A DNA stretch of 64,000 nt from JADLBR01 sp964651705 (GTDB lineage Bacteria; Verrucomicrobiota; Verrucomicrobiia; JADLBR01), in contig CAZYWZ010000003.1 in assembly GCA_964651705.1 (NCBI GenBank), positions 1-64,000 on the forward strand, in the 5' to 3' direction. Below are positions 35,579-43,465 of this stretch, one piece after another (the first letter of the stretch is position 1; every line of letters begins with the position of its first letter). Both the position numbers and the translations under genes were made by a program. A model generated the notes under the pieces. The model was not told the DNA's origin and did not search any database. It was given only the letters and a program-made list of their open reading frames with translations.

Positions 35579-36751
35579 GTGAACGATGGCGAAACGGCAG
35601 GAAACGGGATTTCCCATGCCCCGAGTTTCGCACCGGCCCTCGATTACCGCAAGCGAAGGATTCGGGGACTCTGGATACGCAACGGGATCTTCTACGCGCA
35701 ACTCCGCGTTAGCGTGGGCGGCAGGAACACCACGCGGCGCTTCCCGCTGGCGGCAACCACGGTGGCGGGCGCAAAGGAGGAAATGGAGGGGAAGCGCATC
35801 GAGCGGCGGGAAAACCGCCTGCCACCACCGGGCCGAAAGCCGATGCTATCCGAGGCCATCGCGGGCTATTGCGCCAGCCCGATCCGGCAGGGGCGGCGCC
35901 CGGGCACGCTGAAAAAGGACCGCCGGAGCCTCGCCGCATTCCTCCGCTTCGCCGGGGACGCGCGCGTCGACATGATCACCCCCGCCATGGTCCGGGCCTT
36001 CTGCGAGCGTAGGCTGTCCGGGGGAGCGTCGGCCCGCACGGTCAATCTCGACCTGATTTCCCTGCGGGGCTTGCTCAAGCGCGCGGTGGAGGACGGGCAC
36101 TTGAGGGAGATGCCCCGCATCCGGGCGCTGCCGACAGAACCCCCGCCGAAGCGCGGCCTTCTCTCCCCGGCCCAGATCGAAGCCCTCGTGCGCGCCGCAA
36201 GAGATAACCCGAGATCCGGGGCGCAGCTTGCCGATTTCATCCAGCTTCTGGCCTTCTCCGGGATGCGCGAGCAAGAGGCGCTGCGGCTGCGGTGGGCCGA
36301 CGTGGACTTCGACGCGCGACGCCTGCACGTCGGCAGGGATGGCGCCACCAAGAACCGCGAGGCCCGCGCCGTCGAATTCAATCCCCAGCTTGCCGCTCAC
36401 TTGGCCGGCATGAGGGACGGGCGGGCCCCGGATTCGCCATGGCTTTTCCCGAGCGCCAGGCGCGGCGCCGACAGGGCGCGGCGAGCGAAATCCTTCCGCA
36501 GCGGCTTCGAGATCGCGCGGGATCGCGCGGGGCTGCCGGGCGTCGGCTTCCACGATTTCCGCCACTACTTCTGTTCGCTGTGCGTCATGGCCGGGATCGA
36601 TTACATGACCATCGCGGCTTGGCTCGGGCACAAGGACGGCGGGATATTGGTGGGAAAGGTCTACGGGCACTTGGCCGACGACCACCGCCACCGCGCCGCG
36701 GAACGCCTCAACCTGGGCATCCGCGCGCTGCCGCGGGCCGACGTGGCATGA
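35579..36751 (+). CDS. int: Tyrosine recombinase (integrase) of the tRNA-Ile2 element
   Basis: 390 residues from GTG 35579. An N-terminal arm-binding-like region (GLWIRNGIFYAQLRVSVGGR) is followed by the core-binding domain (about 85-185) and the catalytic domain. Catalytic residues: R230 (SGMREQEALRL), K258, H325 and R328 (HDFRH), H351 (GHK) and Y362 (VYGHL). All are present, so the enzyme should be active in integration and excision at the flanking 39-bp repeats. It sits 92 bp from the attachment site, the usual position. No excisionase overlaps it; the Xis-like gene lies 320 bp downstream. Confidence 0.9.
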   Translation: MNDGETAGNGISHAPSFAPALDYRKRRIRGLWIRNGIFYAQLRVSVGGRNTTRRFPLAATTVAGAKEEMEGKRIERRENRLPPPGRKPMLSEAIAGYCASPIRQGRRPGTLKKDRRSLAAFLRFAGDARVDMITPAMVRAFCERRLSGGASARTVNLDLISLRGLLKRAVEDGHLREMPRIRALPTEPPPKRGLLSPAQIEALVRAARDNPRSGAQLADFIQLLAFSGMREQEALRLRWADVDFDARRLHVGRDGATKNREARAVEFNPQLAAHLAGMRDGRAPDSPWLFPSARRGADRARRAKSFRSGFEIARDRAGLPGVGFHDFRHYFCSLCVMAGIDYMTIAAWLGHKDGGILVGKVYGHLADDHRHRAAERLNLGIRALPRADVA

Positions 36752-37071
36752 CTCCCTGAAATAGACCGTCATCGAGGGGGACAATCCGGGGCAATTTGGG
36801 CAAGTATGGGACAAACGGGCCGAAACCCGCACATGTGCCGGAATCGGGTAAAAACGGGCAAGAACGAGCAAATCTTTCACATGTGAAAGGTTTGCTCGCG
36901 CGGGATCAGTCAGGGGAGGGGCAAAAACGGGCACAAACGGGCAAGAACGGGCAAAACCCGCACATGTGTGGTTTTTGCTCGTTCTTGCCCGTTCTATCCC
37001 GTTTCTAACCGTTTTTACCCAGTCATGTTTAACCCAATAGTTTCACGCGTGGTTGACATGGCGTCGGGAGC
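36752..37071. repeat. Palindrome and iteron array, candidate replication origin or operator block
   Basis: 320 bp without a gene. It contains at least five copies of AA(A/G)ACGGGCA-type repeats and their inverse complements. Three CACATGTG cores lie at 36829-36836, 36878-36885 and 36960-36967. The middle core is the centre of a 34-bp palindrome (36865-36898) with one mismatched pair, flanked by CGAGCAAA and TTTGCTCG. The third core is the centre of a longer imperfect palindrome of about 58 bp. The element's primase and RepA-like ATPase genes follow, so an origin is a reasonable guess. Confidence 0.6.
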
Positions 37072-37308
37072 ATGTTGGAAATTCCTCAGAGAGCGGGCCC
37101 AGAAATAGAACCATTGCACACGTTCCTAAGACGCGTGCCCATCTCCCGAACAACCATCTGGCGCTGGCGCAAGCGCGGCTGGCTTCCCACCGTCCAGATT
37201 GCGGGCCAGCCCTACGTCAGGAAGGCCGACGTTGACGAATTCCTTGCCCGCGCGGGCCGCGGTGAATTCGCCAACGTCTCCGCCCCACCGAAAACGGAGG
37301 CCGCTTGA
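37072..37308 (+). CDS. Excisionase/AlpA-like helix-turn-helix protein
   Basis: 78 residues from ATG 37072. The core SRTTIWRWRKRGWLPTVQIA is followed by GQPYVRKADVDEFLARAG, the arrangement of a MerR-like winged helix as in excisionases and AlpA regulators. The RBS (GGGAG) lies very close to the ATG, so the true start may differ. It is the first gene after the palindrome array and likely binds it, controlling excision or early transcription. The next gene starts on its stop codon (TTGA overlap). Confidence 0.65.
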   Translation: MLEIPQRAGPEIEPLHTFLRRVPISRTTIWRWRKRGWLPTVQIAGQPYVRKADVDEFLARAGRGEFANVSAPPKTEAA

Positions 37309-37661
37309 GCGGGGGCCTTCGGATCGGGCGCCGCGGGGGCCTCGATCACGCGGGCGTTGCGCGGCTGGCGCCGGGCGGGGACATCGTTGCGCCGGATGCG
37401 TCGCCCGAGCCCACGTCGGGCGCTGACGTTCTGGCGGATTTCTTTCTGCGGGCGCTGCGCTTCGCAACCGGCGGGCGCCCGGCTGGCGCGGCGTGCCGCA
37501 TCGGGCTCTTGGCCGACAGGCTCAACCCCAGCGGCGCGACGGATGCGGAACTGTCTCGCCGCCTCTGTGTGTCGCGATCGCGGCTCTGCCAGGTCTCGCG
37601 GGCGCTCGAAAAGGTCATGCCCGAACTGGCCCCGAGGCGGCGGAAGGGCGGTGCACGGTGA
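37305..37661 (+). CDS. Small helix-turn-helix protein of the element
   Basis: 118 residues, starting at TTG 37305 that overlaps the upstream stop and has GGAGG 5 nt in front. The C-terminal half carries a helix-turn-helix pattern (GATDAELSRRLCVSRSRLCQ, then VSRALEKVMPELA). The N-terminus is Gly-rich. Probably a DNA-binding regulator or replication factor of the element; no named family recognised. Confidence 0.5.
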   Translation: MSGGLRIGRRGGLDHAGVARLAPGGDIVAPDASPEPTSGADVLADFFLRALRFATGGRPAGAACRIGLLADRLNPSGATDAELSRRLCVSRSRLCQVSRALEKVMPELAPRRRKGGAR

Positions 37662-37849
37662 AGAGGTTCAGCGCGAACCGCCAGCGCAACAACAGGCTGG
37701 CGCGCGCCGCTGTCTGGCGGGAGGAATTGCTGCACAAGCTTTGGCGCGTCAGGTCCAACGGCAGAGACTCGGCGGGCATCGAAAGCCGCCTTGATGGGAT
37801 CGAGGCCCACCTATTCAACGCGCGGCGGCAACCGAAGGGGCGGCGATGA
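37658..37849 (+). CDS. 63-residue basic protein of the element
   Basis: Starts at GTG 37658, overlapping the upstream stop (GTGA), and ends in an ATGA overlap with the primase gene, so it is translationally coupled on both sides. The sequence is strongly basic (KRFSANRQRNNRLARAAVWR) with a helical centre and a GIESRLDGIEAHLF heptad-like segment. Function unknown. Coupling rather than homology is the main support for it. Confidence 0.45.
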   Translation: MKRFSANRQRNNRLARAAVWREELLHKLWRVRSNGRDSAGIESRLDGIEAHLFNARRQPKGRR

Positions 37850-38871
37850 TAGACCTATCCTTGCTTCCGCGCGGGGCCCAAGAGTACATCCGATTCAAGA
37901 CCCCGCCGGGGTCGCGAAACGCGCAACTCTTCGGCGCCGCGTGCCAGATGAGGGACGCCGGTTTCGGGATCGATGCCACCATCGCCACGCTCAGGCCGTG
38001 CGGGTTCCGCGACGGGCTCAGGGGCGATGAGATTACCGGGACCATCCGAAGCGCCTACCGCCTCCCGCCGCGGGAGCCCGCATCGGGTCGGGCGGCGGGG
38101 CCAAGGCTGCCGCATGTCGCGTCTCCCCCCAGAAGCTTCGCGCCGATCCCGAAGGCCGCGGAGGCATCGTGGTTCGAGGGCACGCGCTTCCTCGAATCCG
38201 ATGCGCCGACGATCGATGCCATCGCTCAATGGCGGGGGTGGGAACCGTCCTGGGTGCGGACGCTCGCCCGCGATGGTCTCATGGGGTGCCCGGAGATCGG
38301 GGGCCGGCGGCTCGTGGCCTTCCCGGTCCGCACCGCCGAGGGGCGCCTTGTCCGGCTGCACGTCCGATCCATCCCGCCGCGGCGCGGGGGTTGGTTCTAC
38401 TGGCCTTCGGGCGATGTCCCATCGCTGCCGATGGTGCTGGGGGATTTCTCCGGGGCGCGCGTGCTATCGGTCTGCGAGGGCGAGTGGGACGCGCTGACCT
38501 TGGCCCTTGCGGCGGGGTGGATGGATGGCGACACGACGTGGCCCGATGGCTTCGCAATCGTGGGAGTGCGCGGCGCCGGGGGCTGGCGCGCCTTCCTGGA
38601 TCACTACGGCCCCCGCTGGCCCCATCCCCCGCCGGGGTGCGCGCTGTTCCCGGACAGGGACAGGGGCGGGCAAGCGTGGCTGCGCACCGATCCGGGCGGC
38701 TTCTGGCACGCCCTGCGGGCCCGCTGCCGCGTGCTGGTGGCCCGCGGCGTGCATGGGGCCAAGGACCTCAACGACCTTCACCGGGCCCGCCCGATCACCC
38801 GCGAGGAGATAGCGGGCATGCTGTGGCAGTCGGGCCTGGTCAAAGAGGGCGTCTTCGAGGTGACGTCATGA
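37846..38871 (+). CDS. Toprim-domain primase-like protein
   Basis: 341 residues. The C-terminal half is a Toprim domain: catalytic Glu in VCEGEWDAL (E211), then the acidic DRD pair in LFPDRDRGG (D270, D272), and GAKDLND near residue 310. The N-terminal part lacks a zinc finger but has a helical domain resembling primase-C-terminal folds. Toprim primases of this size prime replication in phages and satellites. It overlaps its neighbours by 4 nt on both sides and is followed by a RepA-like ATPase, so the two likely form the element's replication module. Cytosolic. Confidence 0.7.
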   Translation: MIDLSLLPRGAQEYIRFKTPPGSRNAQLFGAACQMRDAGFGIDATIATLRPCGFRDGLRGDEITGTIRSAYRLPPREPASGRAAGPRLPHVASPPRSFAPIPKAAEASWFEGTRFLESDAPTIDAIAQWRGWEPSWVRTLARDGLMGCPEIGGRRLVAFPVRTAEGRLVRLHVRSIPPRRGGWFYWPSGDVPSLPMVLGDFSGARVLSVCEGEWDALTLALAAGWMDGDTTWPDGFAIVGVRGAGGWRAFLDHYGPRWPHPPPGCALFPDRDRGGQAWLRTDPGGFWHALRARCRVLVARGVHGAKDLNDLHRARPITREEIAGMLWQSGLVKEGVFEVTS

Positions 38872-39956
38872 CCGGGCGTTTTGAAGAGATCACCCCGCCG
38901 GGGGACGTTGCCCCGCTGCCGTTCGTGCGCGCGGAGGCCGCCGAGCTTCCGCCATACGATGAGGCCGAGCAGATTCCCTACCTCGTCGATGGGCTCATCG
39001 CGGTCGGGACAAAGACAATCGTCGGCTCGGTGTCGAAGGGCTACAAGACGACGTTGCTGACGCAAATCGGTCTCACCATCGCGGCGGGCTACCCGCTGTG
39101 GGGGCGTGAGACGCGCAAGGTTCCCGTTCTTTACGTCAACTTCGAACTGGAACCGGGCCCCATGGAAAGGCGCATCCGGCAGTCCCGCGACGCCATGCGG
39201 ATTTCTACATCGAGGCTCAGGGATCACTTCCGCGTTCTGACCCTAAAGGGATTCGACGTGACCCCCGCCGCGCTGGTCGATGCGCTCATCCCCGAGGCGC
39301 GGGGGTACGGGGCAGGGTTGACCATCGTCGATCCCGTCTATCGCTTGATGTCCGGGAAGGACGAAAACTCCGCGGGCCAAGTGACCGCCCTCTGCATCGA
39401 GCTTGACCGCCTCCGCAGGGAGACGGGATCGGGCATTCTGTACTCCGGGCATTTCCCGAAGGGCTCATACTCGCAAAAGCACAACCTGGACCGCATCGCC
39501 GGTTCCGGGGCCTGGTCGCGCGACGCCGATGAGATCCTGACCTACTTTCCCCTTCGCGATCCCGATGGCTTCCGCATGGAGGCCACGACGCGCTACTTTA
39601 AACCCGCCCCGCCCTTCGCCCTCCGGCTCAGCTATCCGGTCTTCGACATGGATCCAAACCTTGACCCCAACAACTTGAGCCCGGCGAATGGGCCCAATGG
39701 TGGGAATGGTGGGGACAGGGCAACGAAAAAAGTCGTCTCGCCTCAAGAGGTCGCATCCCTTTTCGAGGACGGGGAGACCATCAATCGCCCCGACCTGGTG
39801 AAGTTCATTAAGGATGAATTCGGGGTCTCCCAAGACACCGCATACCGCGCCGTCAAACGGGCCGAAGAGGCCAATTTCTTAGGCCGCACCGTGCCGAAAG
39901 GGAAGAAGGGGTACGCGAGGGCACCTCTGCAACGGGTAATAAATTCGGAGGAATGA
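38868..39956 (+). CDS. RepA-like AAA ATPase with C-terminal winged helix
   Basis: 362 residues from ATG 38868 (ATGA overlap with the primase). The Walker A region reads GSVSKGYKTT (53-62): the lysine and Thr are present but the usual GxGKT is altered to GYKT. Walker B is LTIVDP (151-156). A central SGHFPKG and a C-terminal segment (LVKFIKDEFGVSQDTAYRAV) form a winged helix. It resembles the hexameric helicase RepA of plasmids and satellite elements. Likely the replicative helicase of the element. Confidence 0.7.
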   Translation: MTGRFEEITPPGDVAPLPFVRAEAAELPPYDEAEQIPYLVDGLIAVGTKTIVGSVSKGYKTTLLTQIGLTIAAGYPLWGRETRKVPVLYVNFELEPGPMERRIRQSRDAMRISTSRLRDHFRVLTLKGFDVTPAALVDALIPEARGYGAGLTIVDPVYRLMSGKDENSAGQVTALCIELDRLRRETGSGILYSGHFPKGSYSQKHNLDRIAGSGAWSRDADEILTYFPLRDPDGFRMEATTRYFKPAPPFALRLSYPVFDMDPNLDPNNLSPANGPNGGNGGDRATKKVVSPQEVASLFEDGETINRPDLVKFIKDEFGVSQDTAYRAVKRAEEANFLGRTVPKGKKGYARAPLQRVINSEE

Positions 39957-40391
39957 ATGCAACTCTTTGCGATAGCGTTTGTTGGGTTTGTTGCTGGGTT
40001 GATTTTCTTAGCGGTTTTCTTAAATAAATTGGGTCGTAATCCGAATTTCTTTTCTTATTCCCCCCCTAAGGGGGGGGGAATAATAAGAAAACGAAATTCG
40101 CCCAGCCAAGAAATCCCACAGGTCAGCCTTTTGCCCCGGATGGGCGGACGAATCCGCCGACTCCTAAGCCCCCGATGGTGGCAATCGTTCTGGCTGTGCC
40201 TGCGCTTCAGGCTGAAGCACGGGCGCGGGATCTTTGACCCATCCCCCCCAAAGTTCACGCTCGCCGAACAGCCCGAAGAGCAAGACCCCAGCGTCAGGGC
40301 AGATGAGGTTATCGACCTCGCCCCCACCTACCACAAAGACACCAGCGCGAAGGCAATGGTCCAAGCATGGCTCTTCACCCGCAGGCAATGA
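39957..40391 (+). CDS. Small membrane protein of the element
   Basis: 144 residues from ATG 39957, GGAGG upstream, directly after the ATPase gene. One N-terminal membrane helix (LFAIAFVGFVAGLIFLAVFL) precedes a basic, Trp-rich segment (RRLLSPRWWQSFWLCLRFRL). The gene spans a strong 59-bp inverted repeat (40042-40100). No family recognised; membrane attachment is the only property I can support. It could be a lysis or exclusion factor. Confidence 0.45.
   Translation: MQLFAIAFVGFVAGLIFLAVFLNKLGRNPNFFSYSPPKGGGIIRKRNSPSQEIPQVSLLPRMGGRIRRLLSPRWWQSFWLCLRFRLKHGRGIFDPSPPKFTLAEQPEEQDPSVRADEVIDLAPTYHKDTSAKAMVQAWLFTRRQ
40042..40100. repeat. Long inverted repeat (about 25-bp arms) inside the membrane-protein gene
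   Basis: CGAATTTCTTTTCTTATT and a C-run on the left pair with a G-run and AATAATAAGAAAACGAAATT on the right, around a TAA loop, with a few small bulges. In RNA it would be a very stable hairpin, unusual within a coding region. Confidence 0.55.
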
Positions 40392-40475
40392 GGCCATGCC
40401 CACACCCCCCCCGGGCAAGGAATCTACTACGACCCCAAGGCCGGCGGGTGAAGCCCACCACCCCCCTAAAAAGCT

Positions 40476-40943
40476 ATGAGAACCCGCAAGAAATCGCGTG
40501 ACATCGGGAAGTTTCTGCCCCCGCTGACCGCCCCCTCGAGGAGGAAGCTTGCGGAAAAGCTGGGGTACAGCCGTCAGGCGGTGTGCCAGTGGGCGCGGCT
40601 GCCGGGGGCCCCGAGGCCGATGGCCGACGGATCGGAGAACATCGACGAGTGGCGAGTGTTCGTGCGGGCGCGGGGGCTTGGGCTGGGATCGCTGGCGATG
40701 TCGCCCGGGAGGGTTGCGGAGATCACGCGGCGGCACCGGCTGACCGCGGATCGCATGCTACAGGACCTGGAGGCCCGGCGGGCGCAGCACGTCTTGCGGG
40801 AAGAGGCCGCGGCGAAGGTGGACTTTGCGGCGGATGAGGCGGAGCGGATCTTCCGGCGGCGGCTGGCGGGGATTGCGGGGGCCGAAGCGGCGATCCGGCT
40901 GGCGCTGGCCGAACTGCGGGAAGTGGCGGCGGGGTACAGATGA
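40476..40943 (+). CDS. Helix-turn-helix protein, possibly terminase small-subunit (Nu1)-like
   Basis: 155 residues. A helix-turn-helix is visible at about 20-45 (RRKLAEKLGYSRQAVCQWAR) and a second conserved stretch (NIDEWRVFVRARGLG) follows, as in Nu1-type packaging proteins. The remainder is helical (coiled coil, about 85-150). No terminase large subunit is nearby, consistent with satellites that redirect a helper's packaging. The small-subunit assignment is tentative; a regulator is equally possible. Weak RBS. Confidence 0.45.
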   Translation: MRTRKKSRDIGKFLPPLTAPSRRKLAEKLGYSRQAVCQWARLPGAPRPMADGSENIDEWRVFVRARGLGLGSLAMSPGRVAEITRRHRLTADRMLQDLEARRAQHVLREEAAAKVDFAADEAERIFRRRLAGIAGAEAAIRLALAELREVAAGYR

Positions 40944-41112
40944 ATAACCCGACGGTTTTCAGGGATGGCCCGCAATCGCGCGGAAATGGCCCCTGGGCGC
41001 GCCGGAACGATTTCCGAGGGTCCCTTTCCCCGAACGGTGTCCGGCGGATTTCTGGGGCCGTCCGGCGTCCGGTCGGATTGTCCGGGCCGGACGGGAGGGA
41101 AAAGGCACGACC

Positions 41113-41616
41113 TCAGGATTCCCAGAGTCTCGACGACCTGCAGATTTCCCAACAGAAGGCCGGGCGTTCACTCAGGATGTGGTCCCGGTCCTGCTCGGTC
41201 AGTTCGGCAGGAACCATGCTTGGGAGCCCGAGATGTCGCGCACACATACTCTCTTGAAGAAAGTCAGGAATTTCGAAAACGGCGAGAGGCCCCGCCGTGC
41301 ACATCTCCGGGATCCGTTTGACGCACTGGAGTATCCCGGCATGCGCGAGGCCTGCCACGGTGGTTTGATCGCAGGGAAGTTTGATCGTGTTCCTCCCCTG
41401 AATAGCAAACTCCCTAAGAAGCGCCTGCTCAAATCGATCGAGTCTTTCCAGTCGTTGCAAGGCCAGGCGCTCGAGCTTCCACCGGCGGAGGATCGATCCG
41501 GCGCGTCGCACACACCACCCGATCGGGGACATCAGTTTGTCTGCGATCCTGATGAGACCATCCACGATGGCGGACATGATGATCGAAAGGCTACCGCGCG
41601 GGAGCATGGGGAGCAA
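41113..41616 (-). CDS. SieB-like superinfection exclusion protein
   Basis: 167 residues at most (TTG 41616, ATG 41607 or 41577; start uncertain). It carries one membrane-associated N-terminal segment (LSIIMSAIVDGLIRIADKL). The recognised core is EQALLREFAIQGRNTIKLPC followed by TTVAGLAHAGIL, the pattern I know from SieB/superinfection exclusion B proteins. Those inner-membrane proteins abort infection by related phages. It is the only minus-strand gene of the element, divergent from an Xre regulator over a 21-bp operator, like lysogenic immunity loci. Confidence 0.6.
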   Translation of the reverse strand: MLPMLPRGSLSIIMSAIVDGLIRIADKLMSPIGWCVRRAGSILRRWKLERLALQRLERLDRFEQALLREFAIQGRNTIKLPCDQTTVAGLAHAGILQCVKRIPEMCTAGPLAVFEIPDFLQESMCARHLGLPSMVPAELTEQDRDHILSERPAFCWEICRSSRLWES

Positions 41617-41661
41617 GGCAAAGGAAGGTTATCCACGCTGGACGGGGGCCGGAAAAAGGGA

Positions 41662-41690
41662 TTGACGACTACGACGTATTGTCGTAGTAG
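41662..41690. promoter_or_regulatory. Promoter with overlapping operator upstream of the Xre gene
   Basis: A perfect 21-bp inverted repeat, ACTACGAC-GTATT-GTCGTAGT (41668-41688), occupies the spacer of a promoter with -35 TTGACG (41662-41667), 17-bp spacing and a weak -10 TAGTAG (41685-41690). The Xre gene begins 15 bp later. Repressor binding would block RNA polymerase, so autoregulation is likely. Confidence 0.6.
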
Positions 41691-41705
41691 AAAGGCAAGG
41701 TTCAC

Positions 41706-42002
41706 GTGAACCCGAACCGAAACGAAAGGAAGGAAGGCGATGGCGGAGAATTCGACAGCGGCGGCGGGGGCGGATACCTTGCCCACATGGGCAAAGAAAT
41801 CGTCGGATGGCTCAAAGGTGGCAGGGAGCGGGCGGGGCTCACGCAAGAGCAGGCTGCAAAGAAGTGGGGCTTCAACCGTAGAACGCTGGAAGCCTGGGAA
41901 TCCGGGATTCGCTTCCCGCGCGGCGAAGCATTCATCAAACTCACGCGGATCATCGGTCCCCTCGAAGTGCACCAGGCCCGCCGCCGGAAGCGCGGGGCAT
42001 GA
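41706..42002 (+). CDS. Xre-family transcriptional regulator (repressor)
   Basis: 98 residues from GTG 41706; an internal ATG at 41787 would give a 71-residue form. The HTH is evident at about residues 45-65 (LTQEQAAKKWGFNRRTLEAW, then ESGIRFPRGEAF). Such proteins are CI/Cro-like repressors. The operator at 41668-41688 lies directly upstream and the exclusion gene is divergent, suggesting it controls lysogeny and exclusion. It ends before the next gene by 85 bp. Confidence 0.7.
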   Translation: MNPNRNERKEGDGGEFDSGGGGGYLAHMGKEIVGWLKGGRERAGLTQEQAAKKWGFNRRTLEAWESGIRFPRGEAFIKLTRIIGPLEVHQARRRKRGA

Positions 42003-42087
42003 GGGTGCGCGGGGGTTCCTGGATGCCGGGGACCGCCGTGGGCTGGTGAGTCTCCACCGCGGCGCCACCGAGGGCGGCGGGGAGATC

Positions 42088-42321
42088 ATGCGGCGGTTTG
42101 GGCGGCGGCACGCGGTTGCCCTGCAGACGATTCTGGCCCTGAACGCGCGCGGGTACGACCTGCGGGAAATTGGCGGGGGCCAAGGGGCGCTGGATCTTGA
42201 ATTCGAGATGCTGTCCGCGTTCTACGGGTTGACGCTGGTGTTCTGGAATCCCGCCATCGCGGCGGCTGGGCTGGCCCCCATGGATTGGGCCGTTTCCCAC
42301 GGGGCGGCGGTGTCGGGATGA
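42088..42321 (+). CDS. Small unknown protein of the element
   Basis: 77 residues from ATG 42088 with GGGGAG upstream. The sequence has a helical N-terminus (RRFGRRHAVALQTILALNAR) and a hydrophobic C-terminus (FYGLTLVFWNPAIAAAGLA) without a clear membrane span. Its stop overlaps the next start by ATGA. No family recognised. Confidence 0.4.
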   Translation: MRRFGRRHAVALQTILALNARGYDLREIGGGQGALDLEFEMLSAFYGLTLVFWNPAIAAAGLAPMDWAVSHGAAVSG

Positions 42322-42515
42322 CGGCCCAACTCATCCGCCTCCGGGAGGCGGCGCGCAGGCTGGGCGTATCCGAAAAGGCGCTTCGGCGAAAGGTCGCCCG
42401 AAGGGAGATAACGCACTGTAGGCCGACGGGCCCGCGGGGTCTCATCATGTTCCTTGAGTCGGACATCGAGGCGCTTTTGGCGCGGCCCGAAACTAAACGC
42501 TTTTTTCATAGGTGA
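42318..42515 (+). CDS. AlpA/excisionase-like helix-turn-helix protein
   Basis: 65 residues from ATG 42318 (ATGA overlap). MTAQLIRLREAARRLGVSEK and then ALRRKVARREI plus GLIMFLESDIEALLARP show a helix-turn-helix of the DNA-binding excisionase/AlpA type (second such gene in the element). It may act with the integrase or regulate the downstream genes. Confidence 0.55.
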   Translation: MTAQLIRLREAARRLGVSEKALRRKVARREITHCRPTGPRGLIMFLESDIEALLARPETKRFFHR

Positions 42516-42552
42516 GGCCCCCGAGATAGCGAAACACTTTTGCCTATTGCGT

Positions 42553-43209
42553 ATGGCAAAAGCAGTCTTCCGGTTGAGCCCGGCTTGGCGGGCGGAATTG
42601 ATGGATGCGGCCGCATGCGGCAACGCGACGTCCAAGGCGATCTTGGCGCGTTACCCGGACGCGCCGCTGGGGCGCGGCGAGACCCCTAAGAACGTCGGGG
42701 AGTTCACGGACGAAGAGATGGATGTCTGCGCGTACGCGGCCACTCTCCGCGCGATACTTCGGGGCGGACCGAGTGAAGATTTGTCGGGGCGGGCCGCGGC
42801 GCTTGAGCGGCGAATCAGTGCTCGAATCCACCCAGCTTCATCGGCGCCGGCAACCGGGGCATCCCCTGCACCCGCGGCGCCGCAATCCGCGGCCCCCCCG
42901 ACAAAACCTTCCGCCTCCGCGCCGGCGCCCAAGCCGAAGACCGTTGCGGAACTGTTCGCGGCGATCCCGGCACACGACCACGTTGCCAGGTCGAGGTTCT
43001 ACCGCGCGCACAAGGCCGAGATCCAAGAATACCTTCAGGGGCGGGCCAGGGCAGAGCGGGCGGGGCCCGGCATGGCCGACGAATCGCTTGACGCGGCCAT
43101 CGGGTTCGCGGCGATCCCGGAGAACGACCACCGGGCCCGCGCGCGATTCTGCCGCGAGAACCGGGCGGCGGTCCGGGACATCATCAACCATTCGCGCCGG
43201 GGCCGATGA
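42553..43209 (+). CDS. Unknown 218-residue protein with two repeats
   Basis: Starts at ATG 42553 without an obvious RBS, so the start is uncertain. Residues about 100-135 are a Pro/Ala-rich linker. It is followed by two related repeats of about 30 residues: FAAIPAHDHVARSRFYRAHK and FAAIPENDHRARARFCRENR. The motif 'AIPxxDHxARxRF' is therefore duplicated within the protein. No catalytic motif. Part of the phage-like gene string that ends in the tape-measure-like gene. Confidence 0.45.
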   Translation: MAKAVFRLSPAWRAELMDAAACGNATSKAILARYPDAPLGRGETPKNVGEFTDEEMDVCAYAATLRAILRGGPSEDLSGRAAALERRISARIHPASSAPATGASPAPAAPQSAAPPTKPSASAPAPKPKTVAELFAAIPAHDHVARSRFYRAHKAEIQEYLQGRARAERAGPGMADESLDAAIGFAAIPENDHRARARFCRENRAAVRDIINHSRRGR

Positions 43210-43210
43210 G

Positions 43211-43441
43211 ATGAAAGGGCTCCCGAAAAGGACCTATGATGAGGCCGCGGCGGAATGCCACGGCGGCAAGGACACATCCTATTTCCGCGGGCTTCTACGG
43301 AAGGCGCGGGGTTCGTCCTTCTGGGAATTCGGTTGGCCGAACGGGGACTCCAAGGGCCCGCCGGAAGCGGTTCGGCACCGCCTGACGCTAGAGGACGTTC
43401 AGCGCCTCGCCATCGAAGAGGGCGAGAGATTCCCGAAGTAG
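43211..43441 (+). CDS. Small unknown protein with HGG(K/N)D motif
   Basis: 76 residues from ATG 43211, immediately after the preceding stop. It contains AECHGGKDTSYFRGLLRKA, which resembles IRDIHGGNDRFFFRRML in the next gene. No family recognised. The pair may be a duplicated phage-structural or chaperone-like unit. Confidence 0.4.
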   Translation: MKGLPKRTYDEAAAECHGGKDTSYFRGLLRKARGSSFWEFGWPNGDSKGPPEAVRHRLTLEDVQRLAIEEGERFPK

Positions 43442-43465
43442 AAAATCGAGAGAGGAGCAAAGCAC

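Noticed and set aside
36752..37071. CRISPR array
   Set aside because: Repeats are short, unevenly spaced and palindromic, without regular spacers; no cas gene is nearby. I saw no CRISPR array in the window.
40042..40100. Terminator after the RepA-like gene
   Set aside because: No U-tract follows the hairpin, and an open frame with a good membrane helix runs through it.
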